From contig NC_073745.1 in NCBI RefSeq assembly GCF_029784135.1, positions 274,948,166 to 275,012,165 on the forward strand: DNA of 64,000 nt, read 5' to 3'. The stretch is from Toxorhynchites rutilus septentrionalis (Eukaryota; Arthropoda; Insecta; Diptera; Culicidae). Both the position numbers and the translations under genes were made by a program. Below are positions 45,084 to 57,519 of the stretch, one piece after another. The notes beneath the pieces are model-generated. The model saw nothing but the letters and a program-made list of their open reading frames with translations. It was not told the DNA's origin and did no database searches. Every line of letters starts with the position of its first letter. Positions within the stretch are counted from its first letter, which is position 1.

Positions 45084-45717
45084 CTGGAGGAGGTGGACAA
45101 CTAGTTTGGGAACCTATTGTAGATAGTAGTATCGAGCGGCAGAGCGTCAGCTTTCGACGATGGGAGAAGTGTGAAAATAGCTAGGATGGGGGCACAGGAG
45201 GAATCGCTACATTGCTTTTCGGAAATGATCTTATGACATCTGGAGATTGTCCAATGAGAAAATCTAATTGGAGAGAACGGATTCGAATGCAGAAGCCCTT
45301 CAATGATGTCATAAAATGCATTATTGGCTATAACTACAGATGTGGATAAATTAGCACGGTACAAAACTACTAGGTTCGTGGAGGAAAGCAAGCAACAAAC
45401 AACAAACTGAAAAACAAATATTAGTTAATACGAATATGTAGACAATTTTGGATGTTGTGATTTTGATTTTTTTCAAATTTTGTAATTAACTGCAAGAACA
45501 TAAACAAGTAATAACATTGAGAATAGTGTGCATTAAATTGTTTCAACAATAATTTTGATAACAAGGCAACAAACGGAATATTTGAAAAATAAATTGATAT
45601 ACAAAACTCTGAACGCCCATGAACGTACAATCTGGTAGTTTGAATGCCATTGAAGCTTGAATTCTTTAGAATCCATAAATAAAATTCATAAAACTTGATG
45701 TATCTCGGGATTGGTTT
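45084..45717. other. No gene seen; intron or 5' flank of the ABCB7 gene
   Basis: Unremarkable AT-rich sequence. I looked for a first exon with an ATG that could splice into 45083 in phase 1 and found none convincing here. Confidence 0.5.
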
Positions 45718-46265
45718 ATGGTGTACCGGTAAGTTTCTTCGGTTTTACAACAAATAGCATAACTTGATTATTATTCCAGTGAATCAAATTTCCAGACATT
45801 CGTTGGAAAGCTACTGTCATTGCGCGTCTTTTTCAGTATATGTCAAAAAGCGTAAACAACATAGTTTTGTGCCACTTCGAATATGTCGAATTTCGTACCA
45901 ACCAGAGTGCTTTTGTTGGGAGTGTTACTTCATTACTTCAATATGAAGAAAAAAGCTGCCGAAAGTCATCGCATTTTGGTGGAAGTATATGGTGACCATG
46001 CTGCAACTAAGCGAACGTGTCAGACGTGGTTTGCACGGTTAAAAGTGGTAATTTTGAATTGGAAGACGAAGGACGTTCCGGACCCCCTAAAAAGTTTGAA
46101 AATGAAGAATTGGAGGCTTTACTCGATCAAGATCCGTCGCAACGCAACGCAACAAGAAATTGCAGATACACTTGGAGTAGCTCAGCGAACCATATCCGAT
46201 CGTTTAAAAGCAAGAGAATGATCCGAAAGATAGGATATTAAGTGCCGTATGAATTGAAGCCGGCA
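45718..46265 (+). pseudogene. Mos1-like mariner remnant
   Basis: From ATG 45883 the text follows the N-terminus of a mauritiana-type mariner transposase: LLHYFNMKKKAAESHRILVEVYGDHAATKRTCQTWF, with frameshifts thereafter (a second frame gives PPKKFENEELEALLD). Similarity ends near 46265 at a PYELKP-like reading. The catalytic domain is missing. The tract ggtgtaccggtaag near 45720-45735 may be the left terminal repeat. Confidence 0.8.
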
Positions 46266-46379
46266 ATTTCAGATCAATCAGTGATCAGGAACGGGGTCAA
46301 ATTTATATTTATATGGGGCAATCCTACGTACACTCAAACATACATACAAACAGGGCAAGCTGAATGAAACCATTAAAAA

Positions 46380-47060
46380 GTAATCAGTTATTTGAGAAAT
46401 GCGCCCATCTTGGATTTGTATTTTTCATGATCTACTGTGTTCTACTAGTCAAGCCCTTTCATTTGATACCCATATTGAAGAGGTTGGGAAAAAATATGGT
46501 ACCATCTTGTGGTGGCGTCCATCTTGGATTTGCATTTTTCATAAATAACTGTATTCTACTAGTGAAGCTCTTTCATTTGATACCCATATTGATGGGGTTC
46601 TGAGAAAATATGTGATCCACCATTTTGTTGTGGCCGCCATCTTGGTTTGCATTTGTCATAAATAACTGTGTTTTACTAGTCGAGCTCTTTCATTTGATAC
46701 CCATATTGACGGGGTTCTGAGTAAATATGTAATCTACCATTTTGTTGTGGCCGCCATCTTGAATTTGCATTTTATATAAATAACTGTGTTCTACTAGTCA
46801 AGTCAAGCATATTGATGGGGTTGTGAAAAAATATATATGGCGCCATCTTGTGGTGGCGGCCGTCTTGGAATTGCATTTTTTATAAATAACTGTATTCTAC
46901 TAGTTAAGCCCTTTCATTTGATATCCATATTGATGGGGTTCTGAGAAAATATGCGATCCACCATCTTGTGGTGGCGGCCATTTTGTATTTGCAGTTTTAA
47001 TAAATAACTGTATTCTACTAGTCAAGCCCTTTCATTTGATAGCCATATTGGCTATTCAAT
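46380..47060 (+). repeat. Minisatellite with about 112-118 bp units
   Basis: About six diverged units share gcggccatcttgga, ctgtgttctactagtcaagc and ctttcatttgatacccatattgatggggttctga. The period varies from 112 to 118 bp, and one unit (near 46800) is internally deleted. Confidence 0.85.
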
Positions 47061-47363
47061 ATGGAATTATTATACAAATTATTCAAAATTTCCGAAAATC
47101 AAAAATAAAATACTCCGGATAATCGAGTCCGACCTGTATATATATATATATAAAAGAATAAAATATAGCTAAAATAATTTCTTTTTTCATTCTGTCACTG
47201 TAAAATTTTTAAGAATTCTCCCACTGCCCTGAATGTGGAGAAATTTGTTTCAGAACATCACTATCCGTGAACATCAACGGATCTGCTGGAAAACATTTTT
47301 TCTGTTGTATCTCTTCTACAAAATATCACTCCTGCTAATTTTTTCTGCACTTTCGAAAGATCT
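47061..47363. other. No gene seen; AT-rich spacer
   Basis: Contains a TA-dinucleotide run near 47137-47152. No family recognised. Confidence 0.5.
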
Positions 47364-47935
47364 GGGGTGGCATTGCGCATTTCGAAACTCATTACCTTTC
47401 AACGCGAGTGGCACGAGTCAAAGGATTTTTGTCATTCGTTGATTCAACACACGATGACATTCGATACACCGCTACACGATTCGTCCGAATCTATCTTTAA
47501 CAGATTGGTTTGTTTACAAGTTTTAGATGAAGGAACTATGAAATTGATTCATAAAATTCAAAATATTCGGCAAAATATTACAGTTTAATAATGTTGATTT
47601 CAAGCATTTTTAATTTACAGCCCGATATCAGTACAATTGGTACGGCAGTAATTTCAATACTCGCATCGTTATCCAGTTTCCTAACGTTTTTGATGGTAAA
47701 TAAAAACAATGAACATTCGATCCAAATACTCGCCGAATGTTTGGACCGAGTGCATTGAATCGAACATTCACTTCACCGTGTAGCAGCACATTCGTCACAA
47801 CATTTGTCGATTCATCGAGCCAAATGTTTGAGTCCAACATTCGAGTGAAACGTTGGACGAATCGTGTAGCGCCCGCATAAGTCAGTGGTCGAAACGAACA
47901 AAAATCACTCATTTTGAAATGCGCAATGTCACCCC
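47364..47935 (+). mobile_element. 572-bp MITE with about 20-bp inverted termini
   Basis: The left end GGGGTGGCATTGCGCATTTC and the reverse of the right end GGGGTGACATTGCGCATTTC differ at one base. The interior carries the repeated cgtgtagc and cattcg motifs also present at 1-273. No coding sequence and no obvious target duplication. Confidence 0.75.
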
Positions 47936-48423
47936 TGTTCGCACCATCAAATAGCCGACAGCACACTGGAGAAAAACTTTAGTAAATACAGCTACCAAAT
48001 CTTTAGTAGTCGAAACATTTGTAAAATGTACACATTTTTGGTAAATATTACCAAAACTTTGTTAAACTGATGTCAGATGCAATGTACACCCCTATCAATG
48101 ATTCGTAAATTTTACTTCATAGCATGTGTAACCTTGAGTATTTTAACATTTTTTTTTTTTCTGGCAACTGTGTGTATGCAACCGCCATTTCTCTAATGGA
48201 AGCGAAGCGATACGGAGGTAAACATTTGGTTTTATTACGATTCATTTTACCTGAATATTTTCCTTTTCCAGCTTAAAATCTTAGAAATCCATAACAACGG
48301 TTTCACGCAGCCATAAGTGTTCAGATAAACTAAACATCAGAGGCCAAAAACGACGGATGTCGCCGTGCACAATTGATTGATGATCCGATTATTGTTTGAT
48401 CTTTCACCTTATTCTATTATCCA

Positions 48424-49137
48424 AAGATCGCAACCAACAGCAGCAATGGACCGCCTCTCGATCGATTCGTTGTTCCAGGAAACAATGGATATCAGTTGGG
48501 CCAATCGTACCGTGAGCAGCGAGGGAACCAACAAAAACCGTTTTACACTGAGCAATCAACAGCTACCGATTCGGACAACATCGATTCGGATGGAAGCAAC
48601 AGCGCAGATTGTCGGTGTTATTCTATATACTGTCTGCAGCAAAAACTCCACTAACTGATGAAGGATATGCTACGGCGAAAGTATCACAATTTCAAACACA
48701 TCGTCAAAACAACATTAATTCTACAGCAGTACTTGGCGACGGCACCCAGCGAAAACCATCATCATCACTACCACCGACAGCAGTCCAATAATCCTTCCAT
48801 CGATCGGAAGGAACGCGATGTGTGTCCCATTTGTGACACAATTTCGTCCACAAATCACGACTTCACGGAGCTCAACAACAGAAAATCCGCGCCTGAGAAT
48901 GATGGGGAGAGTCAGTTTGCATGGTAAATTTGCTTCAAGGCGGTTCGTTGCTGGATCGGTACATGCTGTCTCCGCTCCGTAACATCCTTAATTCTGGTCG
49001 TATTGTCAGCGCGGAGGCAATCATTAGAAGCGCGGCCGGAGCATTCGACCGGCAATCCAGCAATCCGCCAAAGGAAAACAACTCCGACACAGAGATCCAA
49101 ATCCATCGTCGAAATGGCAGGAAAAAAATCGTATAAA
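48424..49137 (+). pseudogene. Gene-like stretch, broken, unrecognised
   Basis: The base composition here is much more gene-like than the surroundings. Three frames carry protein-like text. ATG 48446 reads MDRLSIDSLFQETMDISWAN. A second frame contains HHHHYHRQQ and a zinc-finger-like CPICDTISSTNHDF (48823-48864). A third, after a stop at 48927, reads SLLDRYMLSPLRNILNSGRI up to the stop at 49134-49136. At least two frameshifts would be needed to join them. A plausible GT-AG intron (about 48221-48272) precedes it. It may be a captured host-gene fragment; the parent gene is unknown to me. Confidence 0.45.
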
Positions 49138-49451
49138 GCCTAGCCCCAAACCGAGTCAACTGCCCCTACTCGCATGTTCTTCTCGGACAACAACAGTCCA
49201 CTGGAGAGAACGGCGATCTCTTCGAAGGTATTGCCCATGACAGTTTCCACCGTGAAGAAGTATTTTTCTAATATCGAACTCTAGAGTAGAGGTATTGGAA
49301 AATCGAAAATAATTATATCCAATGTGCAGCGGTTCTAAGCTAACATGTGGCTGAGTGGAGAATTTTTTATCAAATTTAAAGAACAAGTACTACCAATTTT
49401 GATCCACAATGGCCAATCCGCATGTGATTGAACTGGAAGATTTTTTCACTA

Positions 49452-50751
49452 AAGGGTGTGTCACATCAAATTGCATCACGGAAAAAACGCTGTAGAACTT
49501 CGCCCAGTAGACCGATCCTTTTGAAAATTTTAGACAGTAAAATAAAAACTATTAAACAACTTTTGGCATTTTCTTTTTATTCATACTTCGAGCCCAAGCC
49601 CGTATGCTCGCACCTTCCTCTTTACCCCGTCCATAAGGTTCTGTACAACGTCAGGTTGTAGTTTTTTTTTTTAACAGAAATCCATTTTCTCTTGAAGTCC
49701 GCCTCCGATTTGACAACTTTTGGGTTCTTCCGGAGGGCCTGCTTCATAATCGCCCAATATTTCTCTATTGGGCGAAGCTCCGGCGCGTTAGGCGGGTTCA
49801 TTTCCTTTGGCACGAAGGTGGCCCCGTTGGCTTCGTACCACTCCAACACGTCCTTTGAATAGTGGCACGAAGCGAGATCCGGCCAGAAGATGGTCGGGCC
49901 CTCGTGCTGCTTCAATAGTGGTAGTAAGCGCTTCTGTAGGCACTCCTTAAGGTAAACCTGCCCGTTTACCGTGCCGGTCATCACGAAGGGGGCGCTCCGC
50001 TTTCCGCAAGAGCAGATCGCTCGCCACACCATGTACTTTTTGGCAAACTTGGATAGTTTCTGCTTGCGAATCTCCTCCGGAACGCTGAATTTGTCCTCTG
50101 CGGAGAAGAACAACAGGCCCGGCAGCTGACGAAAGTCCGCTTTGACGTAGGTTTCGTCGTCCATTACCAGGCAATGCGGCTTCGTCAGCATTTCGGTGTA
50201 CAGCTTCCGGGCTCGCGTCTTCCCCACCATGTTTTGCCTTTCGTCGCGGTTAGGAGCCTTCTGAACCTTGTATGTACGCAGGCCCTCCCGCTGCTTGGTC
50301 CGCTGGATGAATGAACTTGACAAATTCAGCTTATTGGCGACATCCCGGACTGAACTTCTCGGATCACGTCTAAACTGCTTAACTACGCGCTTGTGATCTT
50401 TTTCACTGACGGAGCATCCATTTTTGCCGTTCTTCACCTTCCGGTCGATGGTTAGGTTCTCGAAGTATCGTTTTAGTACTCTGCTGACCGTGGATTGGAC
50501 GATTCCCAGCATCTTACCGATGTCCCGATGTGACAACTCCGGATTCTCGAAATGAGTGCACAGGATTAATCCACGACGCTCTTTTTCGTTCGACGACATT
50601 TTTCCAAATTTACGAAAAATTGACAGTGAAGCATGACCAACGTGATCTATACACTCTTATCTGATTATAAGCGAAAGCTAAAGATATAATTCCTAAAAAT
50701 TAAATTTCTACAGCGTTTTTTCCGTGATGCAATTTGATGTGACACACCCTT
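49452..50751 (-). mobile_element. ITmD37E transposon, copy 2 (1300 bp)
   Basis: It has the same inverted termini as 36878-38175 and lies between TA at 49450-49451 and 50752-50753. The two copies are nearly identical along their whole length, so both moved recently. Confidence 0.95.
49622..50599 (-). CDS. ITmD37E (DD37E) transposase, full length
   Basis: 325 residues, uninterrupted. N-terminal paired helix-turn-helix region (about 1-115; SHRDIGKMLGIVQSTVSRVL and VRDVANKLNLSSS). Catalytic Asp in MDDETYVKAD, second Asp in FWPDLASCHYS, and Glu in APELRPIEKYWA, with 37 residues between the last two. This spacing defines the ITmD37E group described from mosquitoes. The start ATG is followed by a typical MSSNEKERR. 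With intact termini and TA duplicates, this copy could be functional. Confidence 0.93.
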   Translation of the reverse strand: MSSNEKERRGLILCTHFENPELSHRDIGKMLGIVQSTVSRVLKRYFENLTIDRKVKNGKNGCSVSEKDHKRVVKQFRRDPRSSVRDVANKLNLSSSFIQRTKQREGLRTYKVQKAPNRDERQNMVGKTRARKLYTEMLTKPHCLVMDDETYVKADFRQLPGLLFFSAEDKFSVPEEIRKQKLSKFAKKYMVWRAICSCGKRSAPFVMTGTVNGQVYLKECLQKRLLPLLKQHEGPTIFWPDLASCHYSKDVLEWYEANGATFVPKEMNPPNAPELRPIEKYWAIMKQALRKNPKVVKSEADFKRKWISVKKKNYNLTLYRTLWTG

Positions 50752-50845
50752 TATGCAGCTTCCATTGGGGTTTCCAGTAAAAATAGGTAAATGCTCAATT
50801 ACTTTTAAAATATTTGGCACTGTGTTACACAATTCGTTCTATTTT

Positions 50846-51100
50846 CTAGAAATAACGCTGTTTCATGTGTTGAACGCGGTTATTATATTTGGCAACGTAT
50901 TCGAATAAGAGACCCCGTGACCAGCCATCAAAGAAAGCAAAGAGCGTATGAGATGTATTATCGAGGGTTACTGTTTCGATGTCCCGTTCGAGTACGTACG
51001 ACGTGGTGCCGATTTCCGGCGTCAAATAATCTTCGAAAATGAGATCGAATTGATGCAATTTGCGATCCAGCAAAATTTTGCAAGTGTCCGGATAAGCACA
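50846..51100 (-). CDS. Open frame of unknown origin
   Basis: The minus frame reads KLHQFDLIFEDYLTPEIG, then SYVLERDIETVTLD and FAFFDGWSRGLLFEYVAKYN before a stop at 50846-50848. Codon use and the mixed hydrophobic pattern look like real protein, but no family is recognised and there is no convincing start. It could be an exon, a relic of a transposon protein, or chance. Confidence 0.35.
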   Translation of the reverse strand, partial: CAYPDTCKILLDRKLHQFDLIFEDYLTPEIGTTSYVLERDIETVTLDNTSHTLFAFFDGWSRGLLFEYVAKYNNRVQHMKQRYF

Positions 51101-51440
51101 CTTTTAAGATACCCAACTCGCTCGCTAAAAGCCTGCACGAGAAGCTTTTCAATATTTTATAAAAACAAGATAGAATAAGAATATTAATAAGAATAAAAAT
51201 ATTTGAAATAAAAATTATATTAGTCAATTATATTGAACCGATGGAGGGCCAACAAATCAGCCATTACTGAAGCCAAAATTGAGCCAACACTGGACATACA
51301 AACCATAGTTTTGTTTGATATTTGAGTCTACCAATTTTTTTTCGTAATATATACCAATGATTAGTAGGGTAGAAAATGACTAGAGAATTGGTAATATTTA
51401 CCAAAGAATTGGTCATATATACTAAATTTTCCTCTCAGTG

Positions 51441-51917
51441 CAGAAATTGTTTTCTTCATGAAACGGAAAATATTAAAATTAACGAATAACATAATTCAGT
51501 GCCACATAACGCACAAACTTTCCACTTGTTCAACAAGCTAGACACCCCATAAAACAAGTTGCGATAAAAGCATAAGGAAAACTCGACATTGGCAATGAAA
51601 ACACAAAACACTTTGCTGTTATCATATTCGTATTGACCAAAAACAAAGAAAAATCACTTCCACTTTCTAGTTTACTAGTTTCTAAAACATAAAACTGAAA
51701 TCACTAACAGCAAATTGAACAAAAACACGTTCAAACGTGTCTAACTACGAATAAAGAGCTTAACGAGGAGTGATGAAAAAACACATCCAACAAGTTATTT
51801 CCCACCACCGTTATCTGTTTAATAACACATAATATCAACAATTCGTACGTGGGATTCAGCATACACAACCAACCTCCACATAACGGTATGAAAATCGATG
51901 CAGCACGTCCTATTTAA
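51441..51917. other. No gene seen; AT-rich spacer
   Basis: Short frames only. Confidence 0.5.
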
Positions 51918-53176
51918 CCCTCCTGTACTCGCGTGCAAAATCATAACACGTATACTCGCGCACGGTGTCACAGACCGAAAATTGAACTTCTCTGTAATGT
52001 TGCCATTGTGTATTCTTCAGGCTTTATTGGCATTTATTTTAAGAAGAGGGTATGATTAAATGAAAAAACCCCAAAAAATATGTTTTCTTCGTCTTTATTA
52101 TGTTTTAATAGTCATCTAATTCAGCCTCCTCAAAATAGAGTAATTTTTGATACACCAACACAAATAACGAAATTTGAATTTTTCACTGTTATTAATTGAA
52201 AGTAGCAACTGAATATAATTCATGGAAGTATAAAGAGCTATAAAATAATATAAAATCGTATTAATTGATTGTGGTCTCATTGGAGTAAGAATCAGAATAT
52301 AGCATAACTGCATGCTCGGAACAAACATTTTTTTTCATTTCATGCAGTTGTTGCGTGTTTTCGGGTCTTTTATCGGAGAGTAGAATGTATACTGTCCTTT
52401 TAGATAATCACCAGATGAGAAAGGTTCTGGAATATAAAGTTCGCATATTTCTAATATTCTTTGTCTCTGTATTCTTGGTAAACTAAGAATTAATACCTTT
52501 TTATAGATTGGGCATAAAAAGATGATATAAAAGGATTTCTAGGAACTTCCTTTTCTTTCTCTTGTTTTTTTGTTGATATTTTTCATTATAAAAAAATATC
52601 CCCGAAACTGTAACTGTTAAAAATTACCATAAGCCACCGATTAGTTTATAGTTTACTGTTTACAATTCTTCCACAAGTGAAATTCTTTCAGAAGTCTGTA
52701 TATGTATGACCATTATATTTAACGAATAACTATACGAAAGTCAAACATTTATATTTTGCTTTTGAGCGTATGAATCTAACGACGAATAGTTAATATATGG
52801 ATCCGTTCAATGAAATTACAAAAATGGACTGAAATCAAATAAGAATAGTCCGGTAATGATCTTATGCATTATATTCAATAAATATCCGACGCCACTAACA
52901 TTAATTTATACATTTCATTCAACAATATTCTAGAATATGAAAAAAGGCACTTGTCCAAAAAAGTTACTCCTATACTCGCGTCGGTGTGTCAGACCGAAAG
53001 TGTTAAAAAAGTGGCACACGTCCCTTTTGTACCAACACATGCGATATGCTAAACGATGACGAACGACGAATAACGAAGCTAGAGAGAAACGCAAAGTCGT
53101 AGTGTTGATATTTTCTGAGAAATGAACGAATTATTGATTTCTCGGTCTGACAGACCAATGCGCGAGTATAGGAGTG
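51918..53176. mobile_element. piggyBac-like non-autonomous element (1259 bp)
   Basis: TTAA stands at 51914-51917 and 53177-53180. The terminal inverted repeats are CCCTCCTGTACTCGCG and, reversed from the right, CACTCCTATACTCGCG. A second inner copy of the terminal motif at about 52967-53005 makes the last 210 bp a nearly complete palindrome (tcggtgtgtcagaccga against tcggtctgacagacca). Short CT-C-G repeats of the motif also follow the left end. No coding sequence. The TTAA duplicate points to the piggyBac superfamily. Confidence 0.75.
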
Positions 53177-53180
53177 TTAA

Positions 53181-54825
53181 TATTTCTTTTCGCTTTACTG
53201 CTGTCCGTCAGTGCAAGCTCTGAACTATGCTTACTTCGCGTATATTCCTAGAATGCATTTTTATAGCAAAACAGAAACTGAGATTGACCACAGCGAGCAG
53301 AGTATTTATAGTGCTTTCCCGATCATCCGGCGACATGCCTCAACCGCGGACCAATAATAATTTCAAGCAGGTTCCCAGGTTTCCAGAGCTTTGCGACTTC
53401 ATAATTTTATTTCAAACCAGTTTTTGAGCTCTGAAAAAAGGTTTTGGGTCAAAAAGTAATAAACATAATTCATACACTTTTTATTTTTCTTAAGTGATTG
53501 TCATACCACTTCGTTCAGTTGACAATTCACGTTCAAGCCCTTGCACCCCAAACGTAACGCACTCGTGTTCGAAAATTTTAACTTACACCCCAGTACAGAT
53601 GCAAAAATGACGTGGTGGAGAAATACAGAAACCCTCTCCACCAGACGACACGAAAATCAACGCGATTCCACCGAGCAAAACAGCTGTGTCTGATATTGGC
53701 ATGAAAAAAGACTACTGTCTGCTAGCTGGAGCGAAAGACCTTGAGGCCATTTTAAAAACTTCACTGCCGTCTGACTGACAAATCGTGAATCGCGACTAGC
53801 TTGATTACATGCTATTCGGGAAAATGGGCGGAGCTTAAATTGCAATACTTTCTCTTTCCACATTGTAGAACGAAAAAACGAACGTTGTATTTGCTATCTT
53901 CATTTTACGAAATATGCCTTGTTTTCTGATTTGACATCATTACTTAAGGACGTAGTCTCACGTCAAAAAATGGGTAATGATGTCTGAGCTGTCATAAACG
54001 TACCTAGTTTTTCTTGATCATTTCTAAAGGAACAGAAACATTCTATTCTCCAGTTTTTAGTCAATTAGTCATCATTCTATTGCTCTTCCAATCTTCAAAA
54101 AGGCTACAGAAAAGAGGTCAACAATGTTGTAGATATCGTGCAAAGTTTAAATTTATTATTTGTTGTCGGTAGAGAACGGTTATCACCATTTTATCCGATA
54201 TTTCTAGCTCATGGCACACCATAACCCATCTGGTTCCGCTACTACAGAGTATCATCTTTCGGACGAAACGTTTTGGCTTTGCAGTCGATGCAGTGATCAC
54301 ATTGGGGATAATTCAAGGCAGTTCAACTGCCACTATGACTAGAACGCTTCATTCCTATGGTTGCGCATCTCGTAGGATGGGTTATCACCCGTTCAAAGGA
54401 GACGCGAGGATATTTTTTTTCATTTTTTCATTTAATTTATTTCTGTATTGCGTAACATAAGACGTGTGTCTTTACAATGTCACATCGGTGATTGTAGGGT
54501 AGAACAAACACATGTGAACAATATTCAGTAATCATAACAAAGTATTAAAAATTTAACAATCAAATCTAGGTGAAAAAACTATCAATTAAAATGCTCGTAT
54601 TGAGCATCCTCTCTGAAATGCTGCGAAAGAATTAATATTAGATAAACTGCTAGGTAAGTGATTCCAATGAGCTACACCTCGAAGTTCCCGTACTTCGACA
54701 TACGATGTCTTGCGAAAATATATTTTACTGATCTATTACTTTGCATTATTTCTAGCTTACTGTAAATATAACCAGGTTGTTTCGTTTTCGATAGACTGTA
54801 CAAAAATAAGCAACAGCGTAGTTTG
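53181..54825. other. No gene seen; decayed intergenic sequence
   Basis: Includes a tract near 53942-53975 (cttaaggacgtagtctcacgtcaaa) that resembles a MITE end, but no partner was found. Otherwise AT-rich with only short frames. Confidence 0.45.
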
Positions 54826-56230
54826 CTAAAATTTACCAGGGGGCATCTTATTAGGCGATGCTGCATGTGGGAAACAATTCAAAGCTACTTTTAACATATT
54901 AAAAGAAAGATTGGACACATCATCTAGTATGAAATCGCATGCTATAAAATACGGAAAAATAAGGCTTTTGAACAGTTTTAATTTGGTCTCTGTAGCGAGG
55001 AATGAAGAAGAAGTGTATAATGAACGTAAGCACGCATAAATTTTCCCACATTGCGAAGAAACATATTTATCCCATGAAAAATTTGATTGGATACGAATAC
55101 CCAAACTAGTAGCATTTTCAACGAATTCAATTAGGTTATTGTCTAAGGTTAAGGATGGTTTCAAATAGTTATGAAAAATACTATTCGATATAAAAACTGC
55201 ATTCGTTTTCGTGAAATTTGAAGTGAGCATATTTTCAGTGGACCAATCTAGGACCGTCTTCAAATCATCATTAATCAGAACATAATTGTACATCGTCAGC
55301 AAAAAGATGAATCTTGCCATGTTTTATTACTTCTTGGAGGTTATTTATATACAGAGAAAACAAAATAGGTCTCAGATGATACAGGAAAAAACTTCATCGC
55401 TAAACACAGTCTGTGTTCGATTACTCAAATATGATTTGATAAGGTTAGAAGCATGAATGGAGAAATTAGATCTCAGTTTCTGACATAAAATTTCATGCGA
55501 TATTCTGTCGAAAGCTTTCGAGAAATCCAATAAAATAAGTACAACTGGGCGACCTTTATCTAGTACAAGCCCAATATCGTCAATAATCTTGAGCATTGCA
55601 GTTTTAGTACTATGTTTTGTGTGATAACCAGATTGAAACGTATTCAACATATTGTTTCGGTTTATGTATCCACAGATGTTCATTCTGACTATTCTCTCGA
55701 ATATATTCGATAAAGCACAGAGGATACTAATGGGCCGCAAAATTTCCATTGTGTCCAATCGAGATTTTTGACGTAGGACTACGTTTAACCGGAAGATATA
55801 GGGGGTGAAATGGAAATCTAGGCACTGAACAAGTAGGAAAAAATGCAAGATTTGGAACGCTTATAACTCGAGCATTTCTCAATAGATCGCAAAGGTTTTT
55901 GTATCAATTGATAGGAAATATATCTACGCATCTATCATAACGAATAACATTTAATTTTTCTTGAGATAAACAATTGAATAATTGTGAAATATCAAGCATT
56001 GTCAAAATGCACTATGTGCCCATTTTTTATTGGTCCATTTTGTGCTCCTCAATTCGTACCGACCAAAACGGGCAACCAGAGCAGCAGCGAAATAGAATGA
56101 AGCACGATTGGAAAGGAAAAAGAAAAAAATTAACGAAACATTGGTCGCAGTCTCACATATGCGTAATTCTCGAGCCAGCCAGTCAGCTTAAAAATCCCCG
56201 CTCCGCTGCCGTAACGATCATTCTCATTCA

Positions 56231-56460
56231 TGGTAAAGGAGGAAAAGTGAAGGGAAAGGCAAAATCCCGCTCGAACCGTGTTGATCTGGAGTTCCCCGCA
56301 AGGGTAGCTAGGCCGAGCGCGTTAGTACCAGTGCACCAGTGCACCTAGCCGGCGTTATATAGTTTCGGCCGCCGAAGTGATCGAGTTGGCTGGTAAAGCA
56401 GCTCGCGACGATAAGAAAAACCGCATTCAGAACAGAACACATCAAGACAACAACAGGCAG
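56231..56460 (+). pseudogene. Histone H2A pseudogene (left unit of copy 2)
   Basis: GKGGKVKGKAKSRSNR followed by LEFP matches H2A residues 4 to about 26. After frameshifts, LAGVI and IELAGKAARDDKK of the histone fold follow. The start codon context of 13389 is lost here through a deletion just upstream. Confidence 0.85.
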
Positions 56461-57431
56461 TTGCAGCGAGTGGCGAGTGGCAAACGCAATCGCAAAACGG
56501 CATCAGGTAGTAGAAGAAAAAAGTTTGTTCTTTATACAAATTGCTTTGGTGACAAATCCAGAACAAGGCGGCATCGAGGGCGTTCGAAATGGTTTTTTTT
56601 CAAAACCAAGATTACTAAGTTTTCTAAATTGGAACCGTTCCATAAAACAAGGCGCTTTTCAGGGCCATTCCTTCCAACCTTCAAAAAAAAATTTGGAAAA
56701 TACAGTTCAATGCTTTCTAAAACAATATCCAAAATAATAATAAAACACAAATTGATTTTTTCATAATTTGTTTGCCAGGATATGATGAGTATGTGAATTT
56801 GGCAGTTGTTCTGAGCTTATTCATTTTCACCAATTCTTAAATTCTTCTAGATTGAAAGTACAGTAATTTACACTTATCTCGACATTTAGCCAATTGGACG
56901 GACCTGTAATGCGACATATTTAGTTGGACATTTTTGTAAACATAGAGTTCGGGGTCCAAATTATGACCCCACATTGAAAGTCGACACTGTACCACTTGAC
57001 AGTGGTAAATACGCAAATGTTCAATTACAGGTTAAAATTACCTCCAATCCGATACTGAGTGGTGGTAATGTGACGTGCCATTGAATGTAATTTACTGTAA
57101 AATATGTCACAAGCTGGATGGGAAAAAATTTTCCAACTGTGAAAGCTGTGGCGAGTGGCAAATGCAATCGCTAAACAGAAAGGTTTAGCCAAACAAGATG
57201 GGGATATCGAGTGATAACAAAACAATAAACTCTTTAGATTGAAGATAATTTTGTGATCCTGAAAAGGACCCTTTTTAGCCTGCATGTGAATCCAACGAGC
57301 GAACAAATCGTAATGAATGTATTTTTTTTGCCATCGCTCCCTTTTAACGCTCATTCGTTCGTCTCGTTGGACTCGCCCCTCTGGCTGAGTCTGCCGATTT
57401 GTCTCTATCCTGTGAGTGTGTACCGCTAGAG

Positions 57432-57437
57432 TATAAA
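57432..57437 (+). promoter_or_regulatory. TATA box of the histone-like promoter in copy 2
   Basis: TATAAA about 87 bp upstream of the right-hand H2A pseudogene, in the same context (gagtataaaacacgcggac) as in the tandem units of copy 1. Confidence 0.6.
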
Positions 57438-57519
57438 ACACGCGGACCCCAAAAAAATATCTTATTTTCTTTCAAACCGTAAACCCGTGTGGTTGTACGG
57501 CATCGGCATCGTGGACGTA

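Larger units (their letters stand above)
47964..51440. mobile_element. Inverted-repeat element of about 2.2 kb net with gene-like interior
   Basis: The ends are imperfect inverted repeats: CACTGGAGAAAAACTTTAGTA at the left against CACTGAGAGGAAAATTTAGTA reversed from the right, each followed by a taccaaa-type tract. The interior holds the gene-like stretch 48424-49137, the ITmD37E insertion (49452-50751) and a minus open frame at 50846-51100. I do not recognise a transposase. Either this is a non-autonomous element that captured genic DNA, or two unrelated MITE ends lie at a distance. Confidence 0.5.
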
